Origin: Polaromonas sp. AET17H-212
Lineage (GTDB): Bacteria > Pseudomonadota > Gammaproteobacteria > Burkholderiales > Burkholderiaceae_C
Length of the DNA stretch: 64,000 nucleotides
NCBI RefSeq assembly: GCF_002379085.1
Contig: NZ_NBZW01000025.1
Span: 1 to 64,000 of the forward strand
Reading direction: 5' to 3'
Below, piece after piece: positions 33,484-40,406 of this stretch (within the stretch, counting starts at the first letter, position 1; each line of letters begins with the position of its first letter). The notes beneath the pieces are model-generated. The model did not search any database. It saw only the letters and a program-made list of their open reading frames with translations, and was not told where the DNA came from. The position numbers and the translations under genes are program-made.

Positions 33484-34050
33484 ATGGCCAACAGACTGAC
33501 CCAGATCGCCACCCGTACCGGCGACAACGGCACCACCGGGCTGGGCGACAACACGCGCGTGTCCAAGGACAGCCTGCGGGTGCATGCGATGGGCGACGTC
33601 GACGAACTGAACTCGCAAATTGGCGTGTTGCTGTGCGAAGAGATGCCGGCCGACGTGCGCGAACTGCTGGTCGAGGTGCAGCACCAGCTGTTCAACCTGG
33701 GCGGCGAGCTGTCGATTCCCGGCTTTGAACTGCTCAAGCCCGAGGCGGTGGCGCTGCTTGATGCGGCGCTCGAAAAATACAACGCGACCCTGCCGCGCCT
33801 GCAGGAGTTCATTTTGCCGGCCGGTTCGCGTGCCGCCGCGCTGGCGCATGTCTGCCGCACCGTGGCCCGACGCGCCGAACGTGCGGTGGTGGCGCTGGAC
33901 CAGGCCGAGACGCTGAACGCGTCGCCGCGCCAGTACCTGAACCGCCTGAGCGACCTGTTGTTTGTGCTCTCGCGCGTGCTCAACCGCATGAACGGCGGCG
34001 ACGACGTGTACTGGAAGAGTGAACGCCTGGCCCGATCGGCCGCGGATTGA
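33484..34050 (+). CDS. cob(I)alamin adenosyltransferase, PduO type
   Basis: 188 residues; transfers the adenosyl group from ATP to cob(I)alamin to make coenzyme B12. PduO-type signatures: TRTGDNGTTGLGDNTRV (ATP loop), GDVDELNSQIG, and C-terminal RRAERAVVAL with LNRLSDLLFVLSRVLN. Start ATG 33484 follows a GGAAGAG site. No other cobalamin genes are near. Repeat copy 8 lies just downstream. Confidence 0.92.
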   Translation: MANRLTQIATRTGDNGTTGLGDNTRVSKDSLRVHAMGDVDELNSQIGVLLCEEMPADVRELLVEVQHQLFNLGGELSIPGFELLKPEAVALLDAALEKYNATLPRLQEFILPAGSRAAALAHVCRTVARRAERAVVALDQAETLNASPRQYLNRLSDLLFVLSRVLNRMNGGDDVYWKSERLARSAAD

Positions 34051-34056
34051 ATCGCA

Positions 34057-34118
34057 CAACTGCTACTGTATTAATAGCTGTTTGAGCCCGACCCATAAGA
34101 GTTGAGGGCCGATTTTGT
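34057..34118 (-). repeat. dispersed palindromic repeat, copy 8
   Basis: Reverse orientation: AAAATCGGCCCTCAACTC arm, GTCGGGCTCAAACAGC joint, TATTAATACAGTAGCAG end. Between convergent adenosyltransferase and thioesterase genes. Confidence 0.75.
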
Positions 34119-34120
34119 GG

Positions 34121-34543
34121 TTAACGCGGGGCCAGCATCGCCATCGTGATGCGCGAAACGCAGGTCAGCTCGCCGGCCTCGTTGGTCAGCTCGATGGCCC
34201 AGACCTGGGTGCTGCGGCCGATGTGCACCGGCCGGGTGGTCCCGATGACCCAGCCGCTGGTGACGCCCTTGAGGTGGTTGGCGTTGATGTCCAGGCCCAC
34301 CGTGCGGTGGCCCTCGGGTGCCGCAAAGGCGGCGCCGCAGGAGCCCAGGGTTTCGGCCAGCACCACCGACACACCGCCATGCAGCAGGCCGTAGGGCTGG
34401 CGCGTGCGTTCATCGACCGGCACGCGGGCCCGGATGAAGTCGTCGCCAACCTCCAGGAATTCGATGCCCAGGTGCGTCACCGCGCTGTTGGCGTTGTTGC
34501 GGGTCAGCAGTTCGACAGAAATCGGTTGTTTCCAGACAGGCAT
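34121..34543 (-). CDS. hotdog-fold thioesterase (PaaI/YdiI type)
   Basis: 140 residues with GGAACC before ATG 34543. Hotdog motif YGLLHGGVSVVLAETLGSCGA (the HGG and catalytic E region) and GLDINANHLKGV match YdiI/PaaI acyl-CoA thioesterases. Cytosolic; the acyl group is unknown. Confidence 0.88.
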   Translation of the reverse strand: MPVWKQPISVELLTRNNANSAVTHLGIEFLEVGDDFIRARVPVDERTRQPYGLLHGGVSVVLAETLGSCGAAFAAPEGHRTVGLDINANHLKGVTSGWVIGTTRPVHIGRSTQVWAIELTNEAGELTCVSRITMAMLAPR

Positions 34544-34677
34544 CGTGGTTCCACAGGGCGTCAAAAGGGCTTGTACCCCAGACTATAAAGAGATTGCGGC
34601 CTACAAGTGCCGCGCAGCCAGCCGCCTAAGCTCAGTCGAGGCAGAGGGCAGACAGGGCAACAACGGCGGAAGGCAGC

Positions 34678-35994
34678 ATGGCACGCAGACAAACATGGAT
34701 GGTGGCCGCAGGTGGCCTGGTGGCGCTGCTGGGCGCCTTGTGGCTGGCGCTGGTGTGGTTCATCCCCGCTGACGAGGACCTGGCCGCCCACGCCGCCGGC
34801 GAACTGCAGGGCCGGCTCGGTGTACCGGTGCGGCTGGGCGCGCTGCACTGGCGCCTGCTGCCGGTACCGGCCATCGTGCTGGAGGACGTGGCGACCGACC
34901 AGCCACAGGCCATCACGGTCAAAAAGCTCACGGCCTATCCGGATCTGCTGGCCCTGCTGCAGCGGCGCGTGATCCTGGACCGTGTGGAACTCGACGGCGC
35001 GGTGGTGCCGCAACTGTCCTTGCGGGCGCTCGACGCGACCTCACGCGGCGCCCCCGCGGAAGCCGGGGCCACGCCGCTGGCGCGTTTCGTGTTTCGCGAC
35101 CTGACCTGGCTGTCGCGCCATGGCGTGCCGGTGGTGTATGACGGCGAGATCGACTTTGACCCGGGCTGGCGGCCACGCCAGGCCGTGTTGCGTCGCCCCG
35201 GTTTCACGCCGGCCACCGACCTGACCCTGACCCGGCAAGGGCAGGACGACCGCTGGGCCATCCGCAGCCAAGTGGGCGGCGGCACGGCCGATGGCGAGGT
35301 GCAGTTTCAGACCCGTGCCGACGGCCGCCTGGCGCTGGACGGCCAATTGCGGCCCAGCGGGGTTGAGGTGGCGAGCGCGGTGGCTGCCTTCAACCGCAAG
35401 CCGGTCATCGCTGGCAAGGCCTCGGGCCACACCGTGCTGTCGGCCCAGGCGGATACCCTGGTCGGACTGGCGCAGTCGCTGCATACAAAAACCGTGTTCA
35501 CCATGGGCGCCTCGACCCTGCTGCGCTTCGACCTGGACAAGGCCATTCGCAGCCTCGGCCGGGAGCATGCGGGGCAGACAGCACTCGACGCGGTGTCCGG
35601 CCAGATGGACACCCAGAACACGCCGCGCGGCATGGTCACGCAATTCACCGGGATCAAGGCCAGTTCCGGGGCCCTGAGTGCCTCCGGCAAGGCCCGCCTG
35701 GCCAACCGGCAGATCGAGGCCGAATTCGCGGTGGATCTGGTGGACGGCATCGTTGGCGTGCCCCTGGTGCTCAGCGGGCCGGTGGACAAGGTGGCGGTGT
35801 CGGTGCCGAGGGGCGCGGTGGCCGGCGCGCTGCTGGGCACGGCGGTGCTGCCCGGCATCGGAACGGCGATTGGTGCGCGTGTGGGCGCCACCCTGGGCAG
35901 GCTGTTCGATTCCGGGCCGGATCGCCAGCCCGCCCGCCGCGCCGGGAACGGCCCCCTGAGCGGTACGGGCCGGCCTTGTCCCAGCCTGCGCTGA
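34678..35994 (+). CDS. AsmA-like membrane-anchored protein (copy 2)
   Basis: 438 residues; one N-terminal transmembrane helix (MVAAGGLVALLGALWLALVWFIP), AsmA N-terminal region (RLGVPVRLGALHWRLLPVPAIVLEDV) and a glycine-zipper stretch near the C terminus (GAVAGALLGTAVLPGIGTAIGARVGATLGRLF) followed by a Pro/Arg tail. The layout and several segments match the protein at 10741, so they are paralogues. GGAAGG precedes ATG 34678. Presumed role in envelope lipid homeostasis by family only. Confidence 0.8.
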   Translation: MARRQTWMVAAGGLVALLGALWLALVWFIPADEDLAAHAAGELQGRLGVPVRLGALHWRLLPVPAIVLEDVATDQPQAITVKKLTAYPDLLALLQRRVILDRVELDGAVVPQLSLRALDATSRGAPAEAGATPLARFVFRDLTWLSRHGVPVVYDGEIDFDPGWRPRQAVLRRPGFTPATDLTLTRQGQDDRWAIRSQVGGGTADGEVQFQTRADGRLALDGQLRPSGVEVASAVAAFNRKPVIAGKASGHTVLSAQADTLVGLAQSLHTKTVFTMGASTLLRFDLDKAIRSLGREHAGQTALDAVSGQMDTQNTPRGMVTQFTGIKASSGALSASGKARLANRQIEAEFAVDLVDGIVGVPLVLSGPVDKVAVSVPRGAVAGALLGTAVLPGIGTAIGARVGATLGRLFDSGPDRQPARRAGNGPLSGTGRPCPSLR

Positions 35995-36137
35995 AGCCTG
36001 ATGGCGGTGTGGACATTGCTGGCCCCGGAACGTGCACTTTGGGTACCATAGGGGCTTTCTACGTCGGGTGGCCCTGGGTCCCCCGCGCGCGCGTTGTGTC
36101 GCCAGCTCTTTCCCCGTTTGCCCCCGAGGTGTTCACC

Positions 36138-36485
36138 ATGTCCAAGTCATCCCCATCGTCCCCGCAGTCCGCCTCTTCTGCAAACACGCCACTGGAACGT
36201 GCGCTTGACCGGAACGAGGCGGTCGAGAAAACCGTGAAGCAGACCAGCGCCGAACTGTTTGTGATCAACGCGGTGCTCAAGCAGGAAATCCCCGAACATG
36301 TGCAAACCGGGGATGTGGCCCAGGCACTGGAAAAGACCGGCGAACTCGAAGGCAAGATCCAGAAGTCTGCCGCCGACCTGGCGCATGTCAACGAGCTGCT
36401 GGAGCAGGAAATCGGCGAACGCGCCGGTGTCGAGCGCGAACTCGCCGTCACCAAGGCGGCGCTGGCCCAGGCCAAAACCAGGTAG
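36138..36485 (+). CDS. small alpha-helical hypothetical protein
   Basis: 115 residues, no signal or membrane segment, cysteine-free. After a Ser/Pro-rich N terminus the chain is charged and helical (ELFVINAVLKQEIPEH, GELEGKIQKSAADLAHVNELLEQEIGERAGVERELAVT) and likely forms a coiled coil. ATG 36138 follows GAGGTGTTCACC. No family recognised. Confidence 0.7.
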   Translation: MSKSSPSSPQSASSANTPLERALDRNEAVEKTVKQTSAELFVINAVLKQEIPEHVQTGDVAQALEKTGELEGKIQKSAADLAHVNELLEQEIGERAGVERELAVTKAALAQAKTR

Positions 36486-36506
36486 GCCCGCGGCGGGCCG
36501 CGCTGG

Positions 36507-37805
36507 CTACTTCCTGCGGTTCAGCAGGGCGTACAGCAGGATGGCGCCAAAGGTGGCGGTGCCGATGCCGCCCAGCGCAAACTGGCCGAACTTCAGCGTG
36601 AAGTCGCCGGTGCCCAGCACCAGCGTGATGGCCGCGACCAGCAGGTTCTTGTTGTCGGAAAAATCAACCTTGTTGTCGACCCAGATCTTGGCGCCGGCTA
36701 CCGCAATCAGGCCGAACACCACGATACTGACGCCGCCCATCACCGGCAACGGAATCGCCTGGATCAATGCGCCGAACTTGGGGCTGAAGCCCAGCACCAC
36801 CGCGATCAGGCCGGCGACCACAAACACCGCCGTCGAATAAATCTTGGTGGCGGCCATCACGCCGATGTTTTCAGCATAGGTGGTGACACCGGTGCCGCCT
36901 GACGCGCCTGACACCATGGTGGCCACGCCGTCGCCGATGAAGGCCCGGCCCATGTACTGGTCGAGGTTTTTGCCGGTCATGGCCGTCACGGCCTTGATGT
37001 GGCCGAGGTTTTCCGCGACCAGGATGATGGCCACCGGCGCAATCAGCAGCATGGCATTGGCGCTGAACACCGGCGCGGCAAAGCCGGGCAGGCCGAACCA
37101 CGCGGCATTGGCAATCGGCGAGAGGTCCACCGGCTTGCCCAGGCCCAGCCCGTTGGTCAGCACCGCATACACCAGCGTTGCGACGATCAGGCCGACCAGG
37201 ATCAGCAGGCGCTGCACCATGCCGCGTGTCATCACGGCGACCAGCGCCACGCTGACAAAGGTCACGACCTGCATCCAGGAGTCGAAGTTGCTGGCGGCCA
37301 TGTTCTTGATCGGGATGCCGGCCAGGTTCAGGCCGATCACCGCCACCACGGCGCCGGTGACCACCGGCGGCATGAAGCGTTCGATCCAGCCGGTGCCGAC
37401 GGCCTGCACGATGGCGCCAATGACGGTGTACAACAGGCCGCAGGCAATGATGCCGCCGAGTGCCAGGCCGATGTTCGGGTTGGGCCCCTTGCCGGCGTAG
37501 GCGGTGGCGGCGATCACCACGCCGATGAAGGCAAAGCTGGACCCGAGGTAGCTGGGCACCTTGCCGCCGGTGATCAGGAAAAAGATCAGCGTGCCGACGC
37601 CGCTCATCAGGATCGCGATGTTGGGGTCAAAGCCCATCAGGATGGGCGCGAGCACGGTGGCGCCGAACATCGCGATCACGTGCTGCACGCCCATCACCGC
37701 CGTTTGCGGCCAGGGCAGGCGCTCGTCGGGCCCGATCACGCCGCCCTGCTGCAAGACCGTGCTGCTTTTTTCTGTCCAGCTGAAACCGCCTTTTGAATTT
37801 TCCAT
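36507..37805 (-). CDS. uraA: uracil/xanthine permease, NCS2 family (UraA-like)
   Basis: 432 residues, about 14 transmembrane segments. NCS2 motifs: QHVIAMFGATVLAPILMGFDPN at the first helices, the Q/E motif region AENLGHIKAVTAMTGKN, GDGVATMVSGASGGTGVTTYAENIG, and PLPVMGGVSIVVFG. Proton symporter for uracil or a related base. ATG 37805 is chosen over TTG 37808 because AAGGAG lies 6 bp upstream. Confidence 0.9.
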   Translation of the reverse strand: MENSKGGFSWTEKSSTVLQQGGVIGPDERLPWPQTAVMGVQHVIAMFGATVLAPILMGFDPNIAILMSGVGTLIFFLITGGKVPSYLGSSFAFIGVVIAATAYAGKGPNPNIGLALGGIIACGLLYTVIGAIVQAVGTGWIERFMPPVVTGAVVAVIGLNLAGIPIKNMAASNFDSWMQVVTFVSVALVAVMTRGMVQRLLILVGLIVATLVYAVLTNGLGLGKPVDLSPIANAAWFGLPGFAAPVFSANAMLLIAPVAIILVAENLGHIKAVTAMTGKNLDQYMGRAFIGDGVATMVSGASGGTGVTTYAENIGVMAATKIYSTAVFVVAGLIAVVLGFSPKFGALIQAIPLPVMGGVSIVVFGLIAVAGAKIWVDNKVDFSDNKNLLVAAITLVLGTGDFTLKFGQFALGGIGTATFGAILLYALLNRRK

Positions 37806-37883
37806 CAACTGCTCCTTGTAAGTGGCGCCATCCTAGGAGCAATAGCCATGCCGCACAAGGTTGTTGCAGCGCGGGCGTGATGT

Positions 37884-38768
37884 TCAAGCGACAAAAGCGG
37901 CGAGTTCGCGCAGCACGCCGGCGTCTTTCAGGATGTGCCGGTGCCCGAGATCCTGCGTGGCCAGCAGCCGGGCGCCGGTGATGGCCTGGCTGTAGGCCAC
38001 GCCGTCGGCAAAGCGGTTGATGCTGTCGCTGCGGTCATGCACCACCAGCGTGGGCTGGGTGATGCGCGGGCCGACGGCGGCGGGTTCGAACTGCGGCATC
38101 AGGATGCCCTCGCGCGCTTCAATGCGTTGCTGCATGGCCGCACGTGTGGACTCGCGCAGGCCGAACACCTGCGCGAACAACCGCGTGTATTCATAAGGGG
38201 ATGCCGGCGGGGCCAGCAGCACCAGTTTGCCCACGGGCAGGCCGCGGCTGGCCGCGTAGGCCCCGGCGTTGGCTGCCAGCGAATGCGCGACCAGGGCCTG
38301 TACCTGGTGGCCGGCCTGCCGCAGGCGTGCCACGGTGTAGTCGATGGCGCGTGCAAACTGCGGCAGGTTGCTGGTCGATCCCGCGCTGCGCCCGTGGGCC
38401 GGCATTTCAAGAATAACCGGCCGCAGGCCCTGCGCCTGCAGGGTGTCGGCCAGCGCCAGCATCTGGCCGGCGTGGCCGCCCCAGCCATGCACCAGCAGCA
38501 CCAGCGGGCCATGCGGCGCCACCGGGCGTTCGTAGACGGTCAGGCTGGCGTGCTCGAAGGCCCAGTGGCTGATGCGCCAGTCCGGCGACCAGGTCCTGCG
38601 CCGGTTCAGCCACTTGGGCGGCAAGGGGGTGCCGAACAGGCGATGTGCTGCGCGCACCGCCAGGGTCGGCCAGACGTGCTGCGACGCGCCCAGGCCCCAG
38701 CGGAACAGCCGGGTCACGGGGCTGGTGTGGTAGTAGGCGGCGGTGGCTTCCAGTGATGTACGTGTCAT
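37884..38768 (-). CDS. alpha/beta hydrolase
   Basis: 294 residues. Core motifs: oxyanion region LVLLVHGWGGHAGQM, MPAHGRSAGSTSN, nucleophile region VAHSLAANAG in which both glycines of GxSxG are alanine, acid in VVHDRSDSINRF and histidine in DLGHRHILKD. Substrate unknown. GGAG before ATG 38768. It follows a 38-residue membrane-peptide gene and a TetR gene, with a palindromic operator in front of the pair. Confidence 0.85.
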   Translation of the reverse strand: MTRTSLEATAAYYHTSPVTRLFRWGLGASQHVWPTLAVRAAHRLFGTPLPPKWLNRRRTWSPDWRISHWAFEHASLTVYERPVAPHGPLVLLVHGWGGHAGQMLALADTLQAQGLRPVILEMPAHGRSAGSTSNLPQFARAIDYTVARLRQAGHQVQALVAHSLAANAGAYAASRGLPVGKLVLLAPPASPYEYTRLFAQVFGLRESTRAAMQQRIEAREGILMPQFEPAAVGPRITQPTLVVHDRSDSINRFADGVAYSQAITGARLLATQDLGHRHILKDAGVLRELAAFVA

Positions 38769-38795
38769 GAGAGGCTCCTGGGTGCTTTTTCCGGA

Positions 38796-38912
38796 TCAGT
38801 ACCAGATCCAGTCTTCATTGCTGCGCGGCAGGGAGCGCAGCGATGCGAGGGCAGATTGCGCGGCGCGGGCCGCTGCAACCACGGCAATGGCGAGGAGGAG
38901 GAAGAACAACAT
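38796..38912 (-). CDS. 38-residue single-span membrane protein
   Basis: MLFFLLLAIAVVAAARAAQ begins a peptide with one transmembrane helix and a short polar tail ending in aromatic SNEDWIWY. ATG 38912 has AAGGA 8 bp upstream. It lies 27 bp before the hydrolase gene on the same strand, and the perfect palindrome at 38927-38944 is 15 bp upstream. Too short for family assignment; the ribosome site and operon position support it. Confidence 0.6.
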   Translation of the reverse strand: MLFFLLLAIAVVAAARAAQSALASLRSLPRSNEDWIWY

Positions 38913-38926
38913 GGCATTTTCCTTTC

Positions 38927-38944
38927 TTCGCACGATCGTGCGAA
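38927..38944. promoter_or_regulatory. candidate TetR operator (perfect 18-bp palindrome)
   Basis: TTCGCACG-AT-CGTGCGAA reads the same on both strands. It stands 15 bp upstream of the small membrane-protein gene; a CATATT hexamer just upstream of it on the minus strand could be the -10. A related sequence lies before the tetR gene at 39597-39614. Confidence 0.7.
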
Positions 38945-38983
38945 ATATGGGCCAACAAAAAGCCCTGGTGGGGCTGACAAAAC

Positions 38984-39586
38984 TCATGGCTGGTAACTCT
39001 TGACCAGGCGCTGCCAACTGGCCTGGGCACGTTCGGCGGCGCGGGGGTCGCGCAGGAAGCGCGTGTCGTGGATCAGGCCCAGCATCAGGGCGTAGATTTC
39101 GGCGACGAGCTGCTCGGCGTCGGTATCGGAGCGGAGGTCGCCCCGCTCGACGGCTTGCACGACGGTGCGGCGCAGGGCGGCGCGCCAGCGCGTGATCTCG
39201 CCGTGCAGGTGGTCGCGCAGGGGGCCTTCGCGGTCGTCCAGCTCAAAGGCGCCGGCGCTGTATACGCAGCCGGTATGGGCCTCCACGTCCCGGGTGCGCA
39301 CAATCCAGCGCTGCACAATCGCATCCAGCCGCGGCAGGCCTTTGGGCTGCTGCACCGCGGGGACAAACACATCGGCCAGAAACCGCCGGCCGAACTCGTC
39401 AATCACGGCTTTCTGCAGGGCCTCGCGCGAACCGATGCGTGAAAACACCCCGCTCTTGGACAGGCCGAGACGGTCGGCCACGGCCTGGAGCGTGATGGCC
39501 TCCAGTCCCTCGGCGGAGGCAAGGTCCAGCGCCGCACCCACAATGGCGGCGCGGGTCATCTCGCTTTTCTGGGTTCTGGCGTCCAT
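38984..39586 (-). CDS. TetR-family transcriptional regulator
   Basis: 200 residues from ATG 39586. N-terminal HTH: MTRAAIVGAALDLASAEGLEAITLQAVADRLGLSKSGVFSRIGSREALQ; the ligand domain ends in RDPRAAERAQASWQRLV (TetR_C-type). TAATAT stands 7 bp before the ATG and no Shine-Dalgarno is seen. An operator-like dyad overlaps this promoter, suggesting autorepression, and the same dyad precedes the downstream small protein/hydrolase pair, its likely targets. Confidence 0.88.
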   Translation of the reverse strand: MDARTQKSEMTRAAIVGAALDLASAEGLEAITLQAVADRLGLSKSGVFSRIGSREALQKAVIDEFGRRFLADVFVPAVQQPKGLPRLDAIVQRWIVRTRDVEAHTGCVYSAGAFELDDREGPLRDHLHGEITRWRAALRRTVVQAVERGDLRSDTDAEQLVAEIYALMLGLIHDTRFLRDPRAAERAQASWQRLVKSYQP

Positions 39587-39596
39587 GAAGCAAATA

Positions 39597-39614
39597 TTAG
39601 CACGACTGTGCGAT
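39597..39614. promoter_or_regulatory. candidate TetR operator at tetR promoter
   Basis: TTAGCACGACTGTGCGAT matches the perfect palindrome at 38927-38944 at 14 of 18 positions and overlaps the TAATAT -10-like element of the tetR gene. Confidence 0.6.
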
Positions 39615-39762
39615 TTGTGCAGGGAGGCTTTTTTGGGCTGAGAAGCGACGCCGAGGAGCCGACAGACCCTGACGGTCCGCACGGTGTTCATCCTACAGCC
39701 GGGCCGGGCCGGCCGGGCAAAGATGATATTGAGCACATCGCTCTCACATTTTTGGAGACCCC

Positions 39763-40227
39763 ATGAAAAAGCAATCCCTTGTCCTGACCCTCGCCGCATT
39801 GGCCTGTACTGCTGCCTTTGCCCAGGCGCCCACCGGCGTCGTTGCAACGCCTTCCGCACAAGCCAACCCGACCGCTTCAGGCGGCACCCCCGCAGCCAAG
39901 GCCGAGATGAAGGTTGACGCCAAGAAGGTCAATGGTTCCACGCTGTCAGCGCAAAACCCCGTGGCCGGTTCCGGCGGCGCTGCTGCCAACGCACAGATCA
40001 GCCCGTCCGCTTCCGGTGGCACGCCCGCCGCCAAGGCCGAGATGAAGGTTGACGCCAAATTGAACAACACCGCCATGAACAGCATGGACACCAACGGCGA
40101 CGGCATGGTCTCCAAGCGCGAGTGGGACCGCCACCACGCGAGCATGTGGGGCCACATGAAAACAAAGAGCAAAAACGGCATGGTGCCGATGAGCGACGTT
40201 GAGATGATGATGGGCACGCCCAAATAA
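39763..40227 (+). CDS. secreted EF-hand protein with internal repeat
   Basis: 154 residues: signal peptide (cleavage near AFA-QA at 20/21), an Ala/Gly/Pro-rich middle with a 17-residue repeat (ASGGTPAAKAEMKVDAK at 38-54 and 83-99), and one EF-hand loop D109-E120 (DTNGDGMVSKRE) followed by a Met/His-rich end. Calcium binding is likely. Function unknown. Terminator at 40306-40335. Confidence 0.75.
   Translation: MKKQSLVLTLAALACTAAFAQAPTGVVATPSAQANPTASGGTPAAKAEMKVDAKKVNGSTLSAQNPVAGSGGAAANAQISPSASGGTPAAKAEMKVDAKLNNTAMNSMDTNGDGMVSKREWDRHHASMWGHMKTKSKNGMVPMSDVEMMMGTPK
39874..40059 (+). repeat. intragenic 51-bp direct repeat (39874-39924 and 40009-40059)
   Basis: Two near-identical 51-bp units encode the same 17 residues, with differences mostly at third codon positions; 84 bp separate them. 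This points to an older in-frame duplication kept at protein level. Confidence 0.75.
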
Positions 40228-40305
40228 GGGACGTGTATCGCATCGGTTGCAGTGGGCGCCAACAGCGTCTGGTGTCACCATGCTGCGGGCCTTGACCCGC
40301 CCCAA

Positions 40306-40335
40306 GGCTGCCTGCGGGCGGCCTTTTGTTTTTGC
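40306..40335 (+). terminator. intrinsic terminator after EF-hand protein gene
   Basis: Stem GGCTGCC (40306-40312) / GGCGGCC (40317-40323) with one G-T pair, then TTTTGTTTTT. Confidence 0.65.
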
Positions 40336-40406
40336 GCCGGCGCAACCCCCTGCCTGTCGCAAGGGTGGATGCCCGCGCGGGGGCGGGCCTGCTAAGCTTT
40401 CGCCTC

